From Balanoglossus misakiensis (lineage: Eukaryota > Hemichordata), in assembly GCA_040954595.2 (NCBI GenBank), contig CM082587.2, positions 6,882,001 through 6,946,000 of the forward strand: 64,000 nt of DNA, in the 5' to 3' direction. Both the position numbers and the translations under genes were made by a program. Shown piece by piece: positions 33,041-42,900 of this stretch (the stretch's first letter is position 1; the number at the start of each line of letters is the position of its first letter). The notes under the pieces are model-generated. The model did no database searches. It was not told the origin of the DNA and saw nothing but the letters and a program-made list of their open reading frames with translations.

Positions 33041-35763
33041 ATGAGTGTTGAAGTACCATTCGCTCATAGCCAAAGTGCTGCAGGACCAAAACAGAGTTAT
33101 TTCAGCCCATATGCTTTCAATGGCGGGTGAGTATGCGATCTAGTTTTATATTTGGTCGGCTGCTAGTGTCGATGACTTGCAATACACACCAAATACCCAC
33201 ATGACATTGTCAGTGGAATCATGTCATCCTGGTCCATGGTAGCTGCAATAATTGTAGCGGCCGGTGCTGCTTGGTTGACTGGTATGCAGCATAACCGCTA
33301 CAAGGCCTTGTGTGTAATTTTCCAATCAACTTTCGGTCGTCAGCTCAGTTATGGGGTTTAACTCTTACCTCCGATAACATTTGAACACCGAACGGGTGCA
33401 TCCCCCCTAAAAAACACCTCCGACGCCCAAATTTCCCCAAAAATTGTCCTGCTTCCATTAAAAAAACGATAAATCCACTGAAGTTTCGCCGATGTTTACA
33501 AACTTTGTCCGCCATGTTTGCTCTGACATGGTGGAACACATCGGCGAAACTTCAGTGGATTTATCGTTTTTTTTTAATGGAAGCAGGACAATTTTGGGGG
33601 AAATTTGGGCGTCGGAGGTGTTTTTTAGGGGGGATGCACCCGTTCGGTGTTCAAATGTTATCGGAGGTAAGAGTTAAACCCCATAACTGAGCTGACGACC
33701 GAAAGTTGATTGGAAAATTACACACAAGGCCTTGTAGCGGTTATGCTGCACACCAGTCAACCAAGCAGCACCGGCCGCTACAATCATTGCAGCTAGGTCC
33801 ATGGTGGACTGGGCTGGAGCTACCCGTTATGACATACAAACTTTAATGCATGCATAGAGCTGTTTCTGATATATTTCACTCATTTGTAAATAAAAGTATT
33901 GATTACCTTTTTTTCTGCCACACAGTACTGTTATGGCGATAGCCGGCGAAGACTTTGCTGTGATAGCATCAGATACCAGACTCAGTGAAGGTTTCCAAAT
34001 ACACACAAGGGACAGCCCTAAAATATACAACTTGTAAGTACCCATGAGCACGGAATCCATCATGGATGAACGATATGCTGCGATGTGTGTTAAACAAGCT
34101 GCAGGACCTCTATATATCAAGTCAAACATGATTTCAGTCATAGAGTATGTAAGCATGGTCATTCGAGTGACTGTGATGTAAGCGTACAAATACTGATACA
34201 TGTGCTAGACCTGTACATGTCAATGGATTACAGAATGTCATAGATTAGAACAGTAACTGGTCTTTATGTGGCAGCCAAGTCACTTACATTGGCAACCCTT
34301 CTGTTCTGATCCTTGGTAAAGTTCAAAATTCATGTTAGATTGAGAGAAAATAGTTTGCAAGGCTTGTCATACCGCAAGCAAATAGGATATGAACTTCTTC
34401 CCATATTATGTTTTCGATTGAGAAAAACTTTATTTGTACTTTATGTTGCAGATCTGATAAGGTGGTTTTAGGATGTACCGGTTTCCATGGTGATGTGCTC
34501 ACTTTAACAAAAGTCATTGAAGCAAGGCTTAAGGTATGGTTTCACTTGATAACACTCATCAGCAAAACTGTGTACACTTATAAAAAAGCACGAGTTTTAA
34601 AATCTTTGAGTCAACGTGAGATTGTTGTAAGCCAGCATAGTGGTCACTTTTTTACCAACAGTACAATTCAATATCCTGTGCTATTAGCATAAATTTACAA
34701 AAGGAATTTTGGTGGACAGGACTGAGGAGAGAATTGAATGAAATGCAGAAATAAATAGCTGCAACATTATTCTGAGAGTTTGAGTTGAAATGTTACTAAA
34801 CTCTTGTAGTATTTTGGATAGTTCAAACAGCTCATTGGGGCACCCAAATTTTATACATTACACTGACGCTTGAATAGAAAATGTGCACAAGGCTTCTCAA
34901 AGGCTTGCTGATGGTATATACAATGATATTTTTTGTGACAGGTCTTCAAGAATGATCATCAGAAGGAAATGAGTTGTCCAGCAGTAGCTGCCATGCTATC
35001 AACACTGCTTTACTACAGACGATTCTTTCCATATTATGTGTATAATATCATAGCTGGTTTGGATGCAGAAGGTAAGACAAGTGATGTAGCGAATGTCAGT
35101 GCAATGCACTTTCTGCTTTGAAGTGTAGTGTGTGTACTTGAGTGTCACTTGGCACCTTCATACATTCTACATGTAGATATGGGATATTTTCTTTTTCCGG
35201 TGAAGTATGCCAGAAATAAGTTTACAGTATTGCTAATCCGGTCCCATGTTAAAAAGAAGGTGTTTTATCATCCCCCAGGAAAAGGTTGTGTTTATAGCTA
35301 CGATCCAGTTGGTTCCTATGAAAGGGAGAGTTACCGGGCGGCGGGGTCAGCCAGTGCCATGTTACAACCACTTCTAGATAACCAGGTATGCAATCAAGTC
35401 ACTTTCTTCTTGTAAAGATGAACTTCTAACAATGCATAATGTTACGGTAGTTACACTTTGCCTCAGGGAGTACACCATTCATCACAATATTTTATGTGTA
35501 TCATGTAATCCAGATTATTTCCGCTAAAAATATATTTCTCACAGTTGTGTTTCATTTCCTTTTTCTCTTACCCCCAGATTGGCTTCAAGAACCAGCAGAA
35601 TGTGGAGAAACTCCCGTTGTCGAGGGAAAAAGCTATCAATTTAGTCAAAGATGTCTTCATTTCTGCCGCTGAAAGAGATATCTACACTGGTGATGAAATC
35701 ATCATCAGTGTTATAGACAAGGATGGTGTCCAGACAGATAGGTTTCCACTCAGGAGAGATTAG
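33041..35763 (+). CDS. PSMB1: PSMB1, 20S proteasome subunit beta type-1 (beta6), 232 aa, 6 exons
   Basis: Structural beta6 subunit of the 20S core; the family is not one of the three proteolytic beta subunits. Exons: 33041-33126, 33926-34033, 34452-34533, 34942-35071, 35279-35385, 35578-35763. They total 699 bases with matching phases and canonical GT-AG ends. Motifs: short propeptide, [11 protein letters not shown] at the start of the mature chain, [71 protein letters not shown] and [17 protein letters not shown]. The human protein is 241 aa. The first intron holds a 556-bp fold-back transposon. Poly(A) signals follow at 36010-36015 and 36065-36070. Confidence 0.97.
33240..33795. mobile_element. 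556-bp fold-back transposon with 9-bp target duplication in PSMB1 intron 1
   Basis: Arms of about 265 bp are near-perfect inverted repeats, from TAGCTGCAATAATTGTAGCG at the left end to its reverse complement at the right, around a short centre near 33500-33535. GGTCCATGG occurs directly before (33231-33239) and after (33796-33804), a clear 9-bp target-site duplication. Long inverted ends plus 9-bp duplications fit Mutator-like (MULE) elements. No transposase remains. It may form a large hairpin in the pre-mRNA. Confidence 0.92.
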
Positions 35764-36009
35764 GGAAAAAAAGCAAGAAAAAAGATTTTGCATCGATGTC
35801 CATTTCTTGGTTCTTATTTGTCTGATTTGTGGATATGTACACTTTTTTGTCCCCTTTCAGTTTTGCTGACGGATTCACTGGTGTCACTGTGAGTCACAAT
35901 GCAATCAGCTATGTAGTTATTGTGAACAAGACTTGCGAGGAGATTAATTGTACACTGGACTATTGGGGGGAAAATCTGAACAACAAAATTGTTGTAAACA
36001 TCGTTGAGA

Positions 36010-36070
36010 AATAAAACACTAAGCAGCATGCTTCATGATATTCTGTACTTTGCAGAAGACTTGGAATAAA
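36010..36070 (+). terminator. PSMB1 poly(A) signals
   Basis: AATAAA at 36010-36015 and again at 36065-36070, about 250 and 300 bases after the stop codon, with T/G-rich sequence after the second. Confidence 0.65.
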
Positions 36071-36440
36071 CAAACATTTTGTAAACATTTTTCCCTGCGT
36101 GTGATTTTCTTTTTAAGATCTTTCTACTACCCTCCCACCTTCAGATTATAATACGTTGGTTCATATTTTAAAGTTGGAAACTCATTTCTTGCATGATGGG
36201 TGGGCTCCATTGACTTTTTGTCACGGGAAACCCGAGTTTTCTATTCATCAACTTGGGTAACAAAAAACAAAAGAGCACTTTTAATCTATTAATGTGGTAA
36301 TCCATTGTTACATTTATCTTATCAGTTGAAGCTATGATATGAAAGTCAATGTCTATGAGGACTCATCGATGGAACTATGTTGACAGGGAAAAATGAATTT
36401 TTCATTGTCAAAATCTGATTTTGTCCCATTTAGACAACTA
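36071..36440. other. Intergenic DNA 3' of PSMB1
   Basis: No gene recognised. Confidence 0.5.
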
Positions 36441-36650
36441 AATGTCATTTCTGGACATTTTTCATAGGAAATAAAAAAAATTACTAACTCTGGTGACTAT
36501 CGTTTTTGGATATTTTTCATGGGTGTCTCATGAAAAGTGTCAAAATATGACAAATACCCGAGCTTGCAAATTTGGTGATTTTGTCATTTTTGGTCATTCT
36601 TCATGGGTTACAGCTCTTGAAAATTGTCAAAAAAAGTTTTTTTCTCACTT
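36441..36650. repeat. Degenerate relic of the 88-bp satellite
   Basis: aaatgtcatttctgga then ttttcatagg (36440-36468) matches the minus-orientation satellite unit (aatttgtcatttctgga, then ttttcatgg). gggttacagctcttgaaaat (36605-36624) matches the plus-orientation core gggttatagcccatgaaaat at 16 of 20 positions. Two TTTTCATGGG-type cores are 84 bp apart (36518 and 36602), near the 88-bp period. The resemblance is clear in the core and weak elsewhere. Confidence 0.6.
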
Positions 36651-36980
36651 TCTGATAGTCGAAATACATGGTCCGTTTTTTCCACCGGACAAAAAGAGTC
36701 ACAAATACCAATATTTGTTAATGATTTATTCTGAAGATTCTGAGTACGCAGTGCAAACCGACTTGTCATCATTGTTTTTGAATAGACACTTTAATGACGT
36801 CGACGATGGTGCTGATTGTCCCCTGTTTCGGATGTGGAATCGTCCGATATTTAAAATAATACAATCTCGTTGCTGATTGGTTCGAGTCACCTGGACGACT
36901 TGGACATGGTAATTACGTCTACCATCCGGGATTTTTGAAAAAGACGGCCACGCTTCTCAGTGCTCGTGGGCTTCATTTTG
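36651..36980. other. Intergenic DNA upstream of the short-ORF locus
   Basis: No recognised gene. It may include the promoter of the locus at 36981. Confidence 0.4.
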
Positions 36981-37412
36981 ATGCGGAGCGCAGAACTCAA
37001 CAACATGGTTTCTGCGCTGTTTATTGCTGTAAAGTCCACGGTAAGTAAAGTAACAGAAGTGGAAACAATTACTCAGTTATTGACCAGACCTATAGGTTAT
37101 AGTTTAGCAAGTTCCGGACAACTAAAATCACGCGTCCGGCAATCACTGAAAAAGAACACGCGTCACAGTCAAACAGTTCGAGTCAGTGTTTCACTGCGTT
37201 TGAATTTACAAATTCCTTCCTTTTGCGTTATCTGACCTGATATGCATGGTTTATTAGACAAGTCGGTATTGTAGTTCTTTGTCATGTTCATTGATATAAT
37301 AGACATTCATTTAAATGTACTTCCATTTATTTTGCAGATGCGAAGACCAGATGAACTGATAATGTCCAGCAACCAAGCCGAGGCCGCCAGTGAGGACCAG
37401 TGGATGCCATGA
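36981..37412 (+). CDS. Candidate two-exon small protein (44 aa) of unknown function
   Basis: An ATG at 36981 (a second in-frame ATG at 37005) opens 20 codons to a consensus donor, CCACG|gtaagt (37040/37041). A matching acceptor, tttattttgcag (ends 37337), leads to 24 codons and a TGA (37410-37412), with phase 0 on both sides. The predicted peptide ends ASEDQWMP. No signal peptide or domain is evident. A further donor-like gtaagc follows the stop (near 37433), so this may be part of a longer non-coding transcript. Modules like the second exon recur at about 37765 and 39362. It could equally be an lncRNA. Confidence 0.35.
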
Positions 37413-37599
37413 TGTGTCAAGCCAGATGGACAAGTAAGCCATGGTATTAACCAAGTATTTTTTTCATTGTGGCCATTTTGAACGATGTTACTTGATTCTG
37501 ACTGGTGCCGGTTGCCAGCTCAGCGTACAGATTTGTACAAACCTGCAGTATGTAAATATATATTGATCCAACATGACTGCATGCTCGGTGCATGGGTAA

Positions 37600-37800
37600 T
37601 TTTTGTTACGGCACCAACAAGTTCATCGGCTTTGAATGCTTCGAAAGGTGCTCGTTGTTCTGTGTGTGTGTGTGTGTGTGTGTCACGGTAAGTTGTACGG
37701 TATATTTGGGCCATGCAACTGTAGTCTACAATGAGGTGAGCGTTTGTATGTTCCATGGCTGAATGAAGACCAGTGGATGGTATGAAGTTTCATAACAAGT
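37600..37800 (+). repeat. Duplicated exon-like module, copy A
   Basis: Matches about 39230-39395: tttgaaaggtgct.. TG-rich stretch .. gccatgcaactgt .. acaatgaggtgagcg .. catggctgaatgaagaccagtggatg. The end resembles the second exon of the short-ORF candidate (gaggaccagtggatgccatga). Confidence 0.7.
37662..37683 (+). repeat. (TG)n microsatellite
   Basis: About eleven TG units inside the duplicated module. Confidence 0.9.
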
Positions 37801-37806
37801 AAGTTA

Positions 37807-38325
37807 TATAGACATAAATAAAATCCCCGGTGCGGGTGGGTCCCATCCCTCAGACCGTCAGTTAATACTTAATACAAGTTTTTTAAGATATGTAATCTTT
37901 CGTCATTATTCAATAAAAAAATAAAAACATACACGCACTCATAATACTTGGAGTAGTTTATTTCCGTACCGATCATCTTCCCGTCGCGTCGCTGATATAG
38001 ACATAAATAAAATCCCCGGGGCGGGTGGGTCCCATACCTCAGACCGTCAGTTAATACTAGTCTTAATACAAGTTTTTTAAGATATGTAATCTTTCGTCAT
38101 TATTCAATAAAAAAATAAAAACATACACGCACTCATAATACTGGGAGTGGTTTATTTCCGTACCGATCATCTTCGCGCGTGCGTATATAGTTACTGCAAT
38201 ATTTTTGAGATATGTTATCTTTCGTCATTATTCAATAAAAAAAATATTAAAAACATACACTCACTCATAATACTGGGAGTGGTTTATTTCCGTACCGATC
38301 ATCTTAGGGCGTGCGTATGTCTGTT
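37807..38325 (+). repeat. Tandem triplication (about 189-bp unit) with repeated poly(A) signals
   Basis: Unit 1 (37807-37995) and unit 2 (37996 to about 38177) share tagacataaataaaatcccc, ttttttaagatatgtaatct, ttcgtcattattcaataaaa and agtttatttccgtaccgatc. Unit 3 (about 38178-38325) lacks the first third. A fourth, weakly similar stretch extends to about 38470. Each unit has AATAAA (37912, 38106, 38234), so the transcript strand would offer several alternative 3' ends. Confidence 0.85.
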
Positions 38326-38469
38326 AGCCTGTTTTTGAGATTTGTAATCTTGTCTTTTTTCCCATATCGAATAAAACTTTATTAAAATTATCCAGGTGTA
38401 ACCAGGCAGTGATTTGTTTGGCACCCGTCATCCTCGCGAGTGTATAGGTCTCTGTTAGCCAGTGTCTGT

Positions 38470-39080
38470 TATTTTAGTAAAATAAGTTGTGTACGTACTC
38501 TTTCCAGATTTTTATGAGATTTGTTATCTGATTTTCAATTACTGCAATGTAATCTTACTGAAATTGTTCTCTAGGTTTTTTGTGATTGTACCTTTTGTAT
38601 TTTTGTTGTTTGTTGATTTATCTCAATTTTCGCTTGTTGATTGTAATTCAATTTTAAAGTTGTTGATCACCTATTTCCCAGTCTGTGATAATTAACCCTT
38701 CATTGAGAGTGAAATCCAGTGTTTGGACATTTAATCATATGATGGCAGTTATCTTATGTCAGTTCATTTCGCGCATAAATTGTCCGCCATTTTGCATCCT
38801 TCACGTTTTTGAAAGTCAGAATTTTACTGTATTTCAAACTTTGTTTGACCGAATTAAACTCTCGATGTACAATGTTAATTGATTTAAGAAAATTACCTGT
38901 TACTTGTCAACATGTATTGCTTTGTTGTATTTCATTCGAGTATATCAAAATAAGATTTTTGTTGTATGTCAAGTCCACAGAAAGTATTGTATATCTTTTG
39001 TTTGTGGTCTTCAAACTTGAAATCTGTGTTTATTTGAATTCTTGTATTTTCAATAAAACTAGAATGAAACGAAAGATTTA
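38470..39080 (+). other. AT-rich tail of the short-ORF locus
   Basis: No coding signal beyond short AT-rich frames. It ends with ttttcaataaaactag (AATAAA near 39051), a plausible transcript end. The following 50 bases (attttattcaaccaatgctaag) recur at about 39560. Confidence 0.4.
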
Positions 39081-39224
39081 ACTTGTCTCTGTATCATTTT
39101 ATTCAACCAATGCTAAGATTATTATTGAAAGTTGTTTGAAAGTCGGTCCTTGATTTGAAAACAAATTAAATCAGTTCTCACTGACCCTAAAAAAGTATCC
39201 TGCTTGCATCAATTATAAATTATT

Positions 39225-39605
39225 CTGACTGGAGCCTATAACCCGACTTTGACTGGTTTGAAAGGTGCTTCTTATGTGAGTGTGTGTCTGTGTGCAAGTT
39301 GTATATTCCGGCCATGCAACTGTGACTACATGAGGTAAGTGCTTGTATGTTTCATGGCCGAGTGAAGACCCGTAGATGCTGTGGGGATTTCAAGCAGTAT
39401 TTAACCAACGACACAATCTCCACTGGTAATGTTTTTTTTCCTTTATCCAGGTCAACAGAACGTTGTGTCTATCCTCTGCATTAAAACTTCAAATTTGTGT
39501 TCTTTTAAAAAAATTATTCAATAAAGATTAAATAAACAAATGACTGATCTGGTACTCGTATCGTTTTATTCAACCAATGCCAAGATAATTATAGAAACAT
39601 GAGCT
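39225..39605 (+). repeat. Duplicated module, copy B, with a second poly(A) region
   Basis: Diverged copy of 37600-37800 (39225-39395), then attcaataaagattaaataaa (39518-39537) and a second copy of ttttattcaaccaatgccaag (about 39562). It abuts the satellite array. Confidence 0.7.
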
Positions 39606-39935
39606 ATATAACCCATGATTTTTATCAGAAAATGAAGAAATTTTGATGTTTCGGTAAGTCGGAAAATGGTCATTTTCTGATGATTTTCATTGGCTATAAC
39701 CCATGATTTTTATCAAAAAATGAAGAAATTTTGATGTTTCGGAAAGTCGAAAAATGGACATTTTTTCATGATTTTCATGGGCTATAACCCATGATTTTTA
39801 TCAAAAAATGGAGAAATTTTGATGTTTCGGAAAGTCGAAAAATGGTCAATTTTTCATGATTTTCATGGGCTATAACCCATGATTTTTATCAAAAAATGAA
39901 GAAATTTTGATGTTTCGGAAAGTCTAAAAATGGTC
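39603..39935 (-). repeat. Divergent satellite subfamily B, about 3.7 units, minus orientation
   Basis: ataacccatgatttttatca starts at 39608, 39696, 39784 and 39872, exactly 88 bp apart. Aligned with the main unit it corresponds to the minus orientation, with many differences in the middle (e.g. gaagaaattttgatgtttc). It is the left edge of the array, and older edge units being the most divergent is usual for satellites. Confidence 0.9.
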
Positions 39936-42900
39936 ATTTTTTCACAAAAACCATGGGTTATAGCCCATGAAAATCATCCAGAAATGACAAATTTTCGACT
40001 TTCCCACAAATCAAAAAATGGTCATTTTTTCACAAAAACCATGGGTTATAGCCCATGAAAATCATCCAGAAATGACAAATTTTCGACTTTCCCGCAAATC
40101 AAAAAATGGTCATTTTTTCACAAAAACCATGGGTTATAGCCCATGAAAATCATCCAGAAATGACAAATTTTCGACTTTCCCGCAAATCAAAAAATGGTCA
40201 TTTTTTCACAAAAACCATGGGTTATAGCCCATGAAAATCATCCAGAAATGACAAATTTTCGACTTTCCCGCAAATCAAAAAATGGTCATTTTTTCACAAA
40301 AACCATGGGTTATAGCCCATGAAAATCATCCAGAAATGACAAATTTTCGACTTTCCGGCAAATCAAAAAATGGTCATTTTTTCACAAAAACCATGGGTTA
40401 TAGCCCATGAAAATCATCCAGAAATGACAAATTTTCGACTTTCCCGCAAATCAAAAAATGGTCATTTTTTCACAAAAACCATGGGTTATAGCCCATGAAA
40501 ATCATCCAGAAATGACAAATTTTCGACTTTCCGGCAAATCAAAAAATGGTCATTTTTTCACAAAAACCATGGGTTATAGCCCATGAAAATCATCCAGAAA
40601 TGACAAATTTTCGACTTTCCGGCAAATCAATAAATGGTCATTTTTTCACAAAAACCATGGGTTATAGCCCATGAAAATCATCCAGAAATGACAAATTTTC
40701 GACTTTCCCGCAAATCAAAAAATGGTCATTTTTTCACAAAAACCATGGGTTATAGCCCATGAAAATCATCCAGAAATGACAAATTTTCGACTTTCCCGCA
40801 AATCAAAAAATGGTCATTTTTTCACAAAAACCATGGGTTATAGCCCATGAAAATCATCCAGAAATGACAAATTTTCGACTTTCCCGCAAATCAAAAAATG
40901 GTCATTTTTTCACAAAAACCATGGGTTATAGCCCATGAAAATCATCCAGAAATGACAAATTTTCGACTTTCCCGCAAATCAAAAAATGGTCATTTTTTCA
41001 CAAAAACCATGGGTTATAGCCCATGAAAATCATCCAGAAATGACAAATTTTCGACTTTCCCGCAAATCAAAAAATGGTCATTTTTTCACAAAAACCATGG
41101 GTTATAGCCCATGAAAATCATCCAGAAATGACAAATTTTCGACTTTCCCGCAAATCAATAAATGGTCATTTTTTCACAAAAACCATGGGTTATAGCCCAT
41201 GAAAATCATCCAGAAATGACAAATTTTCGACTTTCCCGCAAATCAAAAAATGGTCATTTTTTCACAAAAACCATGGGTTATAGCCCATGAAAATCATCCA
41301 GAAAAGACAAATTTTCGACTTTCCGGCAAATCAATAAATGGTAATTTTTTCACAAAAACCATGGGTTATAGCCCATGAAAATCATCCAGAAATGACAAAT
41401 TTTCGACTTTCCCGCAAATCAAAAAATGGTCATTTTTTCACAAAAACCATGGGTTATAGCCCATGAAAATCATCCAGAAATGACAAATTTTCGACTTTCC
41501 CGCAAATAAAAAAATGGTCATTTTTTCACAAAAACCATGGGTTATAGCCCATGAAAATCATCCAGAAATGACAAATTTTCGACTTTCCCGCAAATCAAAA
41601 AATGGTCATTTTTTCACAAAAACCATGGGTTATAGCCCATGAAAATCATCCAGAAATGACAAATTTTCGACTTTCCCGCAAATCAAAAAATGGTCATTTT
41701 TTCACAAAAACCATGGGTTATAGCCCATGAAAATCATCCAGAAATGACAAATTTTCGACTTTCCCGCAAATCAAAAAATGGTCATTTTTTCACAAAAACC
41801 ATGGGTTATAGCCCATGAAAATCATCCAGAAATGACAAATTTTCGACTTTCCCGCAAATCAATAAATGGTCATTTTTTCACAAAAACCATGGTTTATAGC
41901 CCATGAAAATCATCCAGAAATGACAAATTTTCTACTTTCCCGCAAATCAAAAAATGGTCATTTTTTCACAAAAACCATGGGTTATAGCCCATGAAAATCA
42001 TCCAGAAATGACAAATTTTCGACTTTCCGGCAAATCAAAAAATGGTCATTTTTTCACAAAAACCATGGGTTATAGCCCATGAAAATCATCCAGAAATGAC
42101 AAATTTTCGACTTTCCCGCAAATCAAAAAATGGTCATTTTTTCACAAAAACCATGGGTTATAGCCCATGAAAATCATCCAGAAATGACAAATTTTCGACT
42201 TTCCCGCAAATCAAAAAATGGTCATTTTTTCACAAAAACCATGGGTTATAGCCCATGAAAATCATCCAGAAATGACAAATTTTCGACTTTCCGGCAAATC
42301 AAAAAATGGTCATTTTTTCACAAAAACCATGGGTTATAGCCCATGAAAATCATCCAGAAATGACAAATTTTCGACTTTCCGGCAAATCAAAAAATGGTCA
42401 TTTTTTCACAAAAACCATGGGTTATAGCCCATGAAAATCATCCAGAAATGACAAATTTTCGACTTTCCCACAAATCAAAAAATGGTCATTTTTTCACAAA
42501 AACCATGGGTTATAGCCCATGAAAATCATCCAGAAATGACAAATTTTCGACTTTCCCGCAAATCAAAAAATGGTCATTTTTTCACAAAAACCATGGGTTA
42601 TAGCCCATGAAAATCATCCAGAAATGACAAATTTTCGACTTTCCCGCAAATCAAAAAATGGTCATTTTTTCACAAAAACCATGGGTTATAGCCCATGAAA
42701 ATCATCCAGAAATGACAAATTTTCGACTTTCCGGCAAATCAAAAAATGGTCATTTTTTCACAAAAACCATGGGTTATAGCCCATGAAAATCATCCAGAAA
42801 TGACAAATTTTCGACTTTCCCGCAAATCAAAAAATGGTCATTTTTTCACAAAAACCATGGGTTATAGCCCATGAAAATCATCCAGAAATGACAAATTTTC

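Noticed and set aside
35829-36014. 61-codon plus frame after PSMB1 as an extra exon
   Set aside because: PSMB1 already has its conserved C-terminus and stop at 35763. This stretch lies in the 3' untranslated region and ends at the poly(A) signals.
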